Positions 58,801-64,000 of a stretch of 64,000 nucleotides of DNA are shown here, in pieces. The stretch is from Luscinia megarhynchos (taxonomy: Eukaryota; Chordata; Aves; Passeriformes; Turdidae), in the NCBI GenBank assembly GCA_034336665.1, contig JAPFBE010000003.1, forward strand, positions 60,245,352 through 60,309,351, read 5' to 3'. The notes beneath the pieces were generated by a model. It was not told where the DNA came from, made no database searches, and worked only from the letters and a program-made list of their open reading frames with translations. Positions within the stretch are counted from its first letter, which is position 1. Each line of letters begins with the position of its first letter. Made by a program: the position numbers and the translations under genes.

Positions 58801-58973
58801 CCTGGAAAACAAGATGCTGGGGTGGGGAGGAAAAGAAGAACACTTTTACAACTCACCTCTGCAGTACTTCCAGTGCTGGGTCCAAGCCTTTCAAACACAC
58901 TGGGTCTTCTGGATGTGCTATCGGATATGGTCTTGGTATTTTCCACTGTGACCTTCCTTCTAATTTTTGACAT
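19683..58973 (-). CDS. ZC3H13: ZC3H13, m6A writer-complex subunit (whole coding span, 19 coding exons)
   Basis: Coding span from ATG (58971-58973) to TGA (19683-19685). The 19 exons I delimited sum to 4,944 nt, so 1,647 residues, and each junction keeps the frame. The product matches the vertebrate ZC3H13 family throughout: N-terminus MSKIRRKVTVENTKT, one CCCH zinc finger at residues 42-61, an RS/RD/RE-rich middle and a conserved C-terminus ending QQEVCVT. From family knowledge, ZC3H13 is a nuclear scaffold that joins WTAP, VIRMA, CBLL1 and RBM15 to support METTL3/METTL14 m6A methylation of mRNA. Most of the protein is predicted disordered and highly charged. Eighteen splice donors are GT and one is GC. 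The start codon has A at -3. Identification is very secure; exact exon edges rest on splice motifs and recalled homology, without transcript data. Confidence 0.95.
20421..20422 (-). promoter_or_regulatory. ZC3H13: Noncanonical GC 5' splice site (ZC3H13 last intron)
   Basis: The minus strand reads AAAAG|GCAAGT. GC-AG introns are a known minor class that usually has a strong consensus elsewhere, as here. Family protein continuity (NEK then GATKQ) requires this junction. Confidence 0.85.
20423..20586 (-). CDS. ZC3H13: ZC3H13 coding exon 18, conserved C-terminal domain; GC donor
   Basis: Encodes residues ~1537-1591: DAENLFEHELGALNMAALRR, KEERAGLLSNLGPCCKALCF and RRDSAIRKQLMKNEK. It is near-identical to the human protein as I recall it. 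Acceptor CTTCTAG. The donor reads AAG|GCAAGT, a GC splice donor with an otherwise perfect consensus; using it joins NEK to GATKQTY in exon 19 in phase 0, as in the family. The nearest GT lies 4 nt further on and would shift the frame. Confidence 0.94.
20587..23345 (-). other. ZC3H13: ZC3H13 intron between coding exons 17 and 18
   Basis: 2.76 kb, AT-rich. It includes a 130-codon plus-strand open frame (21624-22016) with no recognisable domain, which I treat as chance. No transposon recognised. Confidence 0.8.
23346..23546 (-). CDS. ZC3H13: ZC3H13 coding exon 17, conserved C-terminal domain
   Basis: Encodes residues ~1470-1536: DPVDVIDVDWSSLMPKQPKE, REPGAALLKFTPGAVMLRVG, ISKRLAGPELFTKIKETCQR and VLEKPK. 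Unlike the middle of the protein it has normal amino-acid composition with hydrophobic residues and is predicted to fold; it belongs to the most conserved part of the family. Acceptor TTTTTGCAG, donor AAG|GTAACT. Confidence 0.96.
24151..24300 (-). CDS. ZC3H13: ZC3H13 coding exon 16, acidic conserved segment
   Basis: Encodes residues ~1420-1469: GGEDETKTNDVQSLGSGAGE then YEPISDDELDEILAGDAEKR and EDQQEDEKMP. The YEPISDDELDEILAGD core is strongly conserved and begins the conserved C-terminal region. Acceptor CTCTGTAG, donor CTG|GTAAAA. Confidence 0.95.
24301..27355 (-). other. ZC3H13: ZC3H13 intron between coding exons 15 and 16
   Basis: 3.05 kb of AT-rich sequence. No repeat or RNA gene recognised apart from a short T run near 26987. 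Confidence 0.8.
27356..27868 (-). CDS. ZC3H13: ZC3H13 coding exon 15, second RE-rich block
   Basis: Encodes residues ~1249-1419 and one base of codon 1420: RQDSRSHSSRRSSPESDRQV, SRSGSFDSRERLQERDRHE, then a block of Arg/Glu/Asp runs with occasional W (RDWDRDVDKDWPRS), then a more ordinary acidic/lysine segment (KLDRDHEKELDG, KEKTDKDLGPLQGFEDGNEA, VDSLEG). Acceptor TTATCCAG, donor AAG|GTGAGC. It has the same strong purine bias of the coding strand as exon 12. Confidence 0.95.
28663..29679 (-). CDS. ZC3H13: ZC3H13 coding exon 14 (largest exon)
   Basis: At 1,017 nt it encodes residues 910-1248 and one base of codon 1249. In order: EKHRLLSQVVRPQESRSLSP, a charged region, a Lys-rich block (KKKSKVQKKATKKKKDDD), SPKKGQKRKNVEKKRKRSKG, an acidic SDEE motif, KKKKGPRTPPVTKEELVE, FSDWSDEDVPERG, the conserved VEAPHVTIEDGPHRKPVDQK and SSSLGSNRS, and finally KSRIDQLKRGEPSRSTSS. 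Multiple basic clusters suit nuclear import. The region after SDEDVPERG is compact (see the finding at 29000-29060). Acceptor TTTTGCAG, donor CAG|GTAATA. Confidence 0.95.
30081..30184 (-). CDS. ZC3H13: ZC3H13 coding exon 13
   Basis: Encodes the end of codon 875 and residues 876-909 plus one base of codon 910: KRHRNESSPSPRQSPKRRRD then HSPDSDAYNSGDDK. The KRRRD cluster is a likely nuclear localisation element, and SPSP/SPDS are candidate phosphosites. Acceptor TTTTGCAG, donor AAA|GTAAGT. Confidence 0.94.
30857..31400 (-). CDS. ZC3H13: ZC3H13 coding exon 12, RE/RD dipeptide low-complexity domain
   Basis: Encodes residues 694-874 plus two bases of codon 875. After RASSPVRHQGRSDDLERDER come roughly 130 residues made almost only of Arg, Glu and Asp with rare K, L, A and H, then RQRDWDDKDKGREDRRDKRE and EERKSK. 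Mixed-charge RE/RD tracts of this kind are associated with nuclear speckle partitioning. Arg is written with AGA, CGA, CGG, CGC and CGT codons, so this is not a simple DNA microsatellite. Acceptor TTTGCAG, donor CAA|GTGAGT. Long open frames on the opposite strand are shadows of the repeat. Confidence 0.95.
31401..34492 (-). other. ZC3H13: ZC3H13 intron between coding exons 11 and 12
   Basis: 3.09 kb. Contains a G/T-rich low-complexity patch at about 33205-33262 and the inverted repeat at 33974. Nothing coding recognised. Confidence 0.8.
33974..33997. repeat. 9-bp inverted repeat, 6-nt loop
   Basis: Arms ACTGTCACT and AGTGACAGT around TATTTT in the intron between coding exons 11 and 12. Probably incidental. 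Confidence 0.75.
34493..34675 (-). CDS. ZC3H13: ZC3H13 coding exon 11
   Basis: Encodes residues 633-693 plus one base of codon 694: GSRGTRGSQVDGHSSSGNYH, then DSWESRSSYADRDRYDSRDQ and RHGERDRRDNRER. It is conserved with human but a few residues shorter around the RDRY segment. Acceptor CCATTAG, donor GAG|GTATTT. Confidence 0.94.
35648..36112 (-). CDS. ZC3H13: ZC3H13 coding exon 10, RD/RDS-repeat region
   Basis: Encodes residues ~478-632: basic TRGKREKERETRDDRDYDQ, then a long degenerate repeat built on R-D-[TSR] units (RDTRDTRDRREPRESRDTRD, RDSRDTRDYSRD), then an S/R/N segment ending RGRGPELSDK. Acceptor TTTTACAG, donor AAG|GTATTG. The correct frame is not obvious from the longest ORF here, which is a different frame; the phase from exons 9 and 11 and the match to ZC3H13 decide it. 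Confidence 0.93.
37122..37432 (-). CDS. ZC3H13: ZC3H13 coding exon 9, Ser/His/Arg SP-repeat region
   Basis: Encodes residues 375-477 with split codons at both ends: SASPSGQHHSPISSRHHSSS, then repeated R/H-SPS units (RHSPSPHRKRTPSPSYQRT, RSSSPYPPHSSSP, RKRSPSRHRSPGRDKGRHD) and TSQSHDRRHERRD. This is a classical SR-like, phosphorylatable low-complexity region. Acceptor CCTTGCAG, donor ACG|GTATGG. Confidence 0.94.
38712..38716. repeat. Target-site duplication of the solo LTR, left copy
   Basis: CTGGA, identical to 39284-39288. A 5-bp duplication is typical of ERVL-like and some other retroviral integrases, and it fixes both LTR edges to the base. Confidence 0.8.
38717..39283. mobile_element. 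Solo LTR of an avian endogenous retrovirus-type element
   Basis: A 567-bp repeat with terminal TG...CA (starts TGCCATGCTTTAACCCAGCC, ends AACCAGGACA), flanked by a perfect 5-bp target-site duplication CTGGA at 38712-38716 and 39284-39288. Internal segments such as TGTGGGTTGAGATAAGAACA and TTAACTCTATCCCAGGTGAA match a common avian LTR family as I recall it. No internal viral coding region is present, so it is a solitary LTR left by LTR-LTR recombination. It lies in the intron between ZC3H13 coding exons 8 and 9. Orientation is not decided. Confidence 0.85.
39284..39288. repeat. Target-site duplication of the solo LTR, right copy
   Basis: CTGGA directly after the terminal CA of the LTR, matching 38712-38716. 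Confidence 0.8.
40210..40383 (-). CDS. ZC3H13: ZC3H13 coding exon 8, RS-rich, probable cassette exon
   Basis: A 174-nt exon open in the gene's frame, encoding residues 317-373 with split Arg codons at each end. It is rich in Ser and Arg: RRQKRSPSPADHSGSNSSPS and REYSPPAARRRQTSR. Acceptor TTTCCTAG, donor CAG|GTGGGA, which is weak. Entry and exit phases are identical, so skipping it leaves the reading frame intact. I do not recall this segment in the human protein, where the exon 7 and exon 9 equivalents adjoin, so it may be alternatively spliced or lineage-restricted. That comparison is from memory. Confidence 0.8.
41760..41957 (-). CDS. ZC3H13: ZC3H13 coding exon 7, Pro cluster and Lys/Glu-rich
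   Basis: Encodes the end of codon 250 and residues 251-315 plus two bases of codon 316: KKKGPRTPSPPPP near the start, then a Lys/Glu/Arg-rich helix-like stretch. Acceptor CTCTCTAG, preceded by an unusual C-rich tract at about 41974-41993; donor GAG|GTAAGT. Entry phase 2, exit phase 2. Confidence 0.92.
41974..41993 (-). promoter_or_regulatory. ZC3H13: C-rich tract upstream of the exon 7 acceptor
   Basis: On the minus strand the intron reads CCTCCCCCCCTCCCCCCTCC, then TGTTAATG (possible branch point) and CTCTCTAG at the exon 7 acceptor. C-rich rather than U-rich tracts are typical PCBP/hnRNP K sites, so regulation of exon 7 is possible (inference). Confidence 0.5.
43247..43407 (-). CDS. ZC3H13: ZC3H13 coding exon 6, Ser/Lys/Pro-rich
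   Basis: Encodes residues 197-249 plus two bases of codon 250: ISPEVVRSKLSPSPSPRKSS then KSPKRRSSPKSSSSASKK and SSPLLEQQ. Dense SP and KS dipeptides suggest proline-directed phosphorylation sites and nuclear-localisation character (inference). Acceptor CCTCAAG, donor GAG|GTCAGT. Confidence 0.93.
44129..44268 (-). CDS. ZC3H13: ZC3H13 coding exon 5, predicted coiled coil
   Basis: Encodes residues ~150-196, SDNGDVNYDYDHELSLEMKR followed by QKIQRELMKLEQENMEKREE. The second half has regularly spaced L/I/M among E/K/Q residues and looks like a short helical or coiled-coil segment, unusual in an otherwise disordered protein and therefore a plausible contact surface (inference). Acceptor AAATAAAG; donor GAG|GTTTGT is one of the weaker ones in the gene. 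Confidence 0.93.
44269..46473 (-). other. ZC3H13: ZC3H13 intron between coding exons 4 and 5
   Basis: 2.2 kb. A 148-codon plus-strand open frame (45378-45824) shows no domain, repeat origin or splice context and is treated as chance. Confidence 0.8.
46474..46582 (-). CDS. ZC3H13: ZC3H13 coding exon 4
   Basis: Encodes residues 114-149 and the first base of codon 150: KESSRGRHREKEDIKITKER then an acidic TPESEEENGDWETNRE segment. Acceptor CTTTATAG, donor AAG|GTACGT. The alternation of basic and acidic patches matches the family. Confidence 0.92.
48176..48203. repeat. Perfect 12-bp inverted repeat, 4-nt loop
   Basis: Arms AATAGAAACTAG (48176-48187) and CTAGTTTCTATT (48192-48203) around AATA. 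Perfect complementarity gives a short stable hairpin in the intron between coding exons 3 and 4. No known element recognised. Confidence 0.85.
50704..50850 (-). mobile_element. Probable ancient CR1/L3-type LINE fragment
   Basis: The stretch with CATTACCTTGCACTTGCC, AAGCTTCATCTGCCATTGTA and, further on, CTTCTGTAAAGTTTGACAT resembles the antisense of old amniote CR1-family elements, whose consensus I recall with CATCTGCCATTTT and TCTGCAAA-TTTGCCA. The similarity is partial and the ends are unclear. Intronic, between coding exons 3 and 4. Confidence 0.4.
51154..51178. repeat. Poly(T) run, 25 bp
   Basis: Intronic homopolymer between coding exons 3 and 4; poly(A) on the ZC3H13 sense strand. No recognisable retroposed sequence next to it. 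Confidence 0.9.
52406..52446. repeat. 16-bp direct repeat
   Basis: GTATACAAGGGATATG occurs at 52406-52421 and again at 52431-52446, offset 25 bp. A local duplication in the intron, about 350 bp downstream (sense direction) of coding exon 3. Confidence 0.85.
52791..52902 (-). CDS. ZC3H13: ZC3H13 coding exon 3
   Basis: Encodes the last base of codon 76 and residues 77-113 (SPERPTGDLRERMKNKRQDV... ending SSSPVR). Acceptor ATTACACAG, donor AGG|GTAAGA, ending in phase 0. The basic MKNKRQDV segment is conserved; the rest is charged and probably disordered. It is isolated by introns of 5.4 kb upstream and 6.2 kb downstream, the two largest inside the coding region. Confidence 0.93.
53324..53344. 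repeat. (AT)n microsatellite
   Basis: About ten AT units in intron 2, preceded by other AT-rich alternations from 53282. Likely length-polymorphic. Confidence 0.85.
53777..53964 (+). mobile_element. CR1 LINE 3' end, plus orientation
   Basis: Contains the diagnostic avian CR1 3' segment: GGCACAGGTTGCCCAGAGAA near the start, GGCTGGATGGGGCTCTAAGC in the middle, and a terminus CCCTTCCAACCC followed by CTGTGATTCTATG. About 190 bp, severely 5'-truncated. It sits in the 5.4-kb intron between ZC3H13 coding exons 2 and 3, antisense to the gene. A 62-codon open frame across it is not coding. Confidence 0.9.
58315..58424 (-). CDS. ZC3H13: ZC3H13 coding exon 2, CCCH zinc finger
   Basis: Encodes residues 40-75 plus two bases of codon 76. 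It holds the protein's single CCCH zinc finger: Cys42, Cys51, Cys57 and His61, spacing C-x8-C-x5-C-x3-H, with the aromatic-rich CRNWLKTGNC and CRFVHG cores typical of RNA-binding fingers. All four zinc ligands are intact. Acceptor CTCTTAG, donor AAG|GTAAAT. The following SYR residues continue into an SPERP segment in exon 3. Confidence 0.94.
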
Positions 58974-58979
58974 TTTGTA
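58857..58979 (-). CDS. ZC3H13: ZC3H13 coding exon 1 (start codon)
   Basis: Encodes residues 1-39, MSKIRRKVTV... to ...GPSTGSTAE. The acceptor is a T-rich tract ending GAAGTAG at 58980-58981, so only 6 nt (TACAAA) of 5' UTR lie in this exon before the ATG at 58971-58973. The donor reads GAG|GTGAGT and the exon ends in phase 0. The basic KIRRK segment and the S/T-rich stretch are conserved in vertebrate ZC3H13. At least one noncoding exon must lie upstream. Confidence 0.93.
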
Positions 58980-59860
58980 CTACTTCAACCAAAAAAAAAA
59001 GCAAAACTGTAAAATCCTTCAGTTTGGGGCTATTGACACTGAACTCACATGAATAAAACAGTATGATATACGTTGCAAGAGTTGCTGCAGAGGCGATGAA
59101 GAAAGAAAAGAAGTCATAAATGAGTGAAATGTATCTAATAACACAGACTGCTTCTGACTTGAACTAGTCAGCTGAACACCAGTAATGATAAGTTTTCATT
59201 TTATTTCATGACCTGCTTTGGATTCTTCAGCTTCCCCTTGGGAAAGATCATATGACATGTTATTCATTTAGGCAGCAAACACCACACAGGACAGATGCTT
59301 TCTTTCATCATGTATTTTTGACGCACAAACTCAAGTGACTTAAAATGAACAGAACCTTTAATGTTATTTCACCAACCTCTCAGAAACCAGTTCCATCCAC
59401 TAAAAACGCCTCCCACTTTTGAAACAAATTTCAAGAAATGAGAGATTTATCTTTTTCCCCCTTGTTGTGTATGACAACCTACTGAAAAATATCTTGCTAT
59501 CATCCACAGGCTGTGTTTGTTACCAGTCTGATTCCTACAACTATTTGGAATTACATGAGTTTAGGAGAAAAAAAACCAAACAACTGCATAATCATGATGC
59601 ACCTCCTAAGCTGATCAAAAAGTAGTTTCTTCTCATTAAGAAAAATAGGTTTAAAAGGAAATACAGTATAACTTTTGATAAGCAAGAAGTCACACTTTAT
59701 CTTACCTGAGAAAGGAAGGAGTTATAGAAAATAATAAAAACCTATATAAAGAAAAAAAATATATTCGGCACTACAGAGAGATTGTAAATAAAAGGGGAAA
59801 ATGGGTCTTAAAAACTATTGTCCATTCTTTAGATTCTTTTACATTCTACTTGATCTACAC

Positions 59861-59879
59861 AAAAAAAAAAAAAAAAAAA
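59861..59879. repeat. Poly(A) run, 19 bp
   Basis: Homopolymer in the intron upstream of the start-codon exon; no transposon recognised beside it. Confidence 0.85.
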
Positions 59880-61820
59880 GTTTGGGAACATCTGCCAGGT
59901 GCTCGACAATTTACACACTGCTCAAAAAACACCTCTTTGTTGTACTGCAATGTGCCATCACCCTCATGATTAGCCAAATACTAATCTCCTACCCTTATGC
60001 TGTCTCTTCTGCTCCTAAGCACATCACCGCATTTACAACACACACACACTTAAACTATCTCACACGCAAACAGGGTACAAATGACAAAGTTCGTCCATAA
60101 AGCCAGAATAATACACATTTAAACTAACATCCAAGCAGAGAGGATTAATACATTTTTACCCTTTGATCAGTAATATGTTCCCACTGTATCCATACGGTAA
60201 GGTTACATTTCACAGAAACAAAATATTATAATGTATAGACATGGACACTTCATTATCTGAACCCTACAGTTATTTCCACAACAAGAGTTCCTAGGAGTCT
60301 GACACCTGTGCATTTTCTACAAACAAAATGCTGTGCTGAAGCTCCTGTGAAGCACTTTTGCTCCTTTATAAACAATGGAAGAAAGAATACACTGTGTATT
60401 TGAGATTTCTCAGCAGACCTCTGCTGTACTGACTCCTTCTCCAAACCTCTGATTATCTGAAGAATTTTATCTCATAAATAAGGTTCAGATAATCAAGACA
60501 TTAACCAAGATGTTCAGGGAGGGTAGAAGTTAACCATATGATGTATATCAAACATTAAAAACAATGGTTAACATCAATTAGTGAAAGCAGACAGTCAAAC
60601 AGTAGAATTTCCAGTAGTATGAAATTATTTGGGTTAGTGAGAACTGTGGAGAATGGAGATTTCCAGAAAGATCTAATCGAGTTAAGAGAATTGAGTAATA
60701 ATACAACAGCAGATGAAATGCAAATAAGTATAATGCAATGCACACAAGGAGAAATGATTTTGTCTAAATATTTGATGAGACCAAATTAGTCCAGTCTTCT
60801 GAGAAAAATAATTAGGAGTCATTGTGGACAGCTCAATGTGCAGCAATAGTTAAAAAGTCTGACAGAATAAACCATTAAAGTTAGAAAGCAAAACAATACC
60901 ACATCTCACCTAGCTAAGCACCCTTCCATTTCAGGATTCTCACAGAATTTCAGAAAAAAAACTACTAAATTTCTACAGCTTCACACAGTCACACCCTTTC
61001 AACAGGAGATCTAAAAATCAACTGACATATGCAAAAGCATTTTTAATAAGACAATAATATAACAAATGCCTAATTTGGATTAAACATTTACAGCTAAAAA
61101 AGTCGTATCTGAAATAGAAAGGGTAGATAAACGACACTGGCAATGGCAGAGGGAGAGGGTTCAACACATGAAGGACAGATGAGTCTATCTAATACGCAAG
61201 TACAGTACACACTGACATCATAGCAGAAAAATCATGTTCATTCTGCCTCAATTCCAATGTAGTTTTATTTTCAAGGAAACAGAGGCAAAACTTGCATTTT
61301 AATTGTTAATTTTTACCCAACACTTAGTACCTTTTTGGAATTAACTCGTATAGAAATTATGATGATGACTAGGTTTAAAAGCATAGTTATAAACATGGAG
61401 AGGATGAAGGCGGCAACATCACCGTAACTGAACAGATAATTTAATTCCAACTGCCTTTTCCCCTGGATTTTGGCATAAGGAAATTAAGAATATCATTTAA
61501 CTCTGAATATTCTAAGGTTTGTAAAACCCTCTAATAAAAAAAGCCAAAACAACAACTTAGTATGAGAAACAAAAACCTGTCCTATTTCAGGTAGCAATCT
61601 GTCACTTCCATCCTCATAGGCTGGCCCATATCTGCCAGCTTGCAATCGAGAACAGATCCTTTACTAACCAAAGAGATATTTCATGATAAATTACTCTAAG
61701 GAAACAAACCCAGCATGCTATGAGTGCACAGCATATTACTTTCTGCATGCACATATAATCATGAGGGCCTCGCTCATGTAACAAGGATTGCAAGACATTC
61801 CACTGCTAAGTGAAATGTTA

Positions 61821-61860
61821 CACATATACATATATATATATGTATGTATATATGTATATG
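61821..61860. repeat. (CA/TA/TG) microsatellite, near-palindromic
   Basis: CACATATACATATATATATA followed by TGTATGTATATATGTATATG; the second half is nearly the reverse complement of the first, so it could extrude a hairpin. In the 5' intron. Confidence 0.8.
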
Positions 61861-64000
61861 TTATCAAAAGCTGCAGGATTAGAGTCCAGACACATTATTC
61901 TGAGACAAACTGAGGAATTTCACTTTGTCCAACATTGCATTTGAGAGGCTGTGTTTGCAAACACAGTCAGTCCCATTTTCATTCTTCGAGGACCAAGTCA
62001 GTTGGAAAAATAAAGAGACTATTAAAACAGTATTGAAAATCTCAGAGGGATAATGGGCAGGTTTTGTGTTTCTAAGAAGGTTCCTAGCTTATAAACAAGT
62101 ACCATAAGGGGAAAAAGTTATGTGTTTTATTTCCAATTTTCTCAGACTGCACATTAATGGACAACCAAGAACAACTTAAACAGAATATCCCATAAAGATT
62201 CCCCTTCTCAAAAATTTTCACCTTCTGCTGTTTTACCACTGATGACCACAGTCCTGCTATCAATCCCACGCTGATGGCCAGTGCAGTGACGTTCCATCAG
62301 ATGTCTGTGCCTCTGAATTACCATCTCCTTATCAAACACTAATGTGGGATTAGACAGCCGTGAGTACCAGGGTGGACTGAGCCTTAAGCACTCTTAACAT
62401 TTAAAATAATTACTACCAGGATTTAAAAAAAAATAAAAAATTTCTAAGTAGAATATTATGCACTTCTCTTTTTCAGGTACTTGACACTGAATTCCTGACT
62501 CTACTTAGGGGCACTGAGCTTTCTTCTACTTCTGAAACAGAATGAAGTTTCTGAAACTAAGCAAAGTTAACTTTATCCTCCTAAAATACATTCTATACCT
62601 AATATTTTACCTGTAAATTTTCACATTTCCATACATAAATAAGATCCATGGCAACTTTTACAATAAATTAGAAGTATTATAATGCTAAGATAACTCATTC
62701 ACGGATGCATCTATGTTATTCTTTAAATGAAGTAACTTTTCCAGGGTGAGAGACAATCCGTTAATGACATTGATTACACTACCAGTTGAAGGAGAACATA
62801 TCACAGAGTGTTATTTACATGAATCATCTAAAATGTGATGCAAAAAAAACCCCAAAAACTAAAACTTGAGAGAAGTGGGTGCACCTAGCATCACTCGACC
62901 AATGAACTGAAATCAATGAGGCATGATATGATTGACACAGCATTCACTGAATTTCTGTGTTTTTTATTACCAGCATTCCTATGTTTTGGTGTCAAGCATA
63001 CTTAACGTTTTTCTTCAAAATCAGTGTGATACTACAGCAGTCATAATAAAGAGATATCTGAAATGCCGGGTTTTCTGTTAGGAAAACCTAATCCAGCCCC
63101 CAGAAAAAACGAATCCTGACAGATTCTACAGCAAAACTTGAAACTGAGATGTGACAGAACAAAAGCAAAGGTCAAAACCAAGGAAACATTTAAGGAGATA
63201 AAAATCTCTTTAGGAAGTCCAAGACATCACTCATGAGCATGTCAATGTCTGCGCATGCACACCACACACAAGCTAAGCATAACGTCACTTCAGAAAATCC
63301 TACCTGTGAAGAGATAAATAATACGCCATTTCAAATAACAAGCGAAATAACTTCAAAATCCTACAGAAGTTCAGATACAAACTCATTATTAACACTCCTT
63401 GATAACCTAAATACGTGTTGAAAACTAAGTAACAGCTTTACGAATGGTTCCCTGCACTTTTTAAAATGAAGATCTTTTACCTGAAAACATTTTGGGACCT
63501 AGTACAATGTTAACACTTCCATGTCACATTGCTAATAAAATAGCAATATTTGAAGAAGCTCCATGGGTTTAATACCTAAAAATATTACTAGAAATCTTAG
63601 AATGCATTCATAATGAACCTTGCAAAAGAGCAGTCAAATACACAGCCTGTCTGACACAAAACTAGAAATTAATCCAAATTTAAAAACTCCTTGTTGGTAA
63701 CCCATCACCGTAGCAACTTGAACCTATCTCTCTAATTTCACATATGGTATCTCTCCATTAGTAGCAAGAAGCAACTGCTAATTATGTTTGCACAAGTACA
63801 AAATCATGGTTGGCTTTCTATGGGCGAATAAAAACATCAGGCCCCAGAATGCTATCAGGAAGGATAGAGTATTCCATGCCTTCTCTAACAAAGTCTTCGT
63901 ACTCAAAGAAGATGATTCTCCAGACTTAAGGGACAGTCTGTGCAGACTGGCACGGACAGGTTCAAGTTCACTCCGTCTTGGAGTGAACTCTAATTACCTC

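Larger units (their letters stand above)
58980..64000 (-). other. ZC3H13: ZC3H13 5' intron, upstream of the start-codon exon
   Basis: The acceptor at 58980-58981 shows that transcription begins further upstream. No CpG-rich promoter-like segment is visible to the end of the window, so the first noncoding exon and promoter probably lie beyond 64000. Contains the poly(A) run and the TA/TG microsatellite listed separately. Confidence 0.65.

Noticed and set aside
63989..64000. GAGGTAATTAG at the very edge (minus strand), which could be a splice donor of an upstream exon
   Set aside because: Only the putative donor would be in view; without the exon it cannot be distinguished from chance.

Overview
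The window is vertebrate nuclear DNA, most likely from a bird. CR1 LINE fragments carry the characteristic sauropsid CR1 3' end, two LTR-type repeats belong to families I recognise from birds and passerines in particular, and introns are short for a gene of this kind. There is no bacterial-style gene organisation, no tRNA or rRNA and no CRISPR array. The species is inferred, not proven.

One protein-coding gene dominates. ZC3H13 (zinc finger CCCH-type containing 13, the Flacc/Xio orthologue and a subunit of the nuclear m6A mRNA methyltransferase accessory complex with WTAP, VIRMA, CBLL1/HAKAI and RBM15) lies on the minus strand. Nineteen coding exons run from the ATG at 58973 down to the TGA at 19683-19685. 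Joined at splice sites read by eye, they give 4,944 nt with every phase agreeing, which is 1,647 residues; the human protein is about 1,670. The order along the protein is: a short conserved N-terminus, a single C-x8-C-x5-C-x3-H zinc finger (residues 42-61), a basic and serine-rich region, RS-, RD- and RE-dipeptide low-complexity blocks (residues ~317-875 and ~1250-1370), a KKRK-type nuclear-localisation-rich block, and a highly conserved C-terminal domain (residues ~1440-1647). The noncoding first exon(s) and promoter are not recognisable and probably lie beyond 64000.

Region by region: 1-17.7 kb is downstream intergenic DNA in which I recognise no gene; it holds an LTR-type repeat of about 1.2 kb (about 11979-13188) with an internal ~81-bp tandem repeat. 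17.7-19.0 kb is a decayed CR1 LINE in the same orientation as ZC3H13, directly beyond its 3' end. 19.1-59.0 kb is ZC3H13, with introns containing a 567-bp solo LTR bounded by a perfect 5-bp target-site duplication (38717-39283), an antisense CR1 3' end (53777-53964) and a probable ancient CR1 fragment near 50.7 kb. 59-64 kb is the intron upstream of the start-codon exon.

I saw no new multi-gene system. The points most worth a second look are a GC-AG intron before the last exon, a phase-preserving 174-nt RS-rich exon that looks like a cassette, the absence of a low-complexity Ala/Thr/Pro insertion that I recall from the mammalian protein, and strongly purine/pyrimidine-asymmetric exons encoding RE repeats with shuffled codons.
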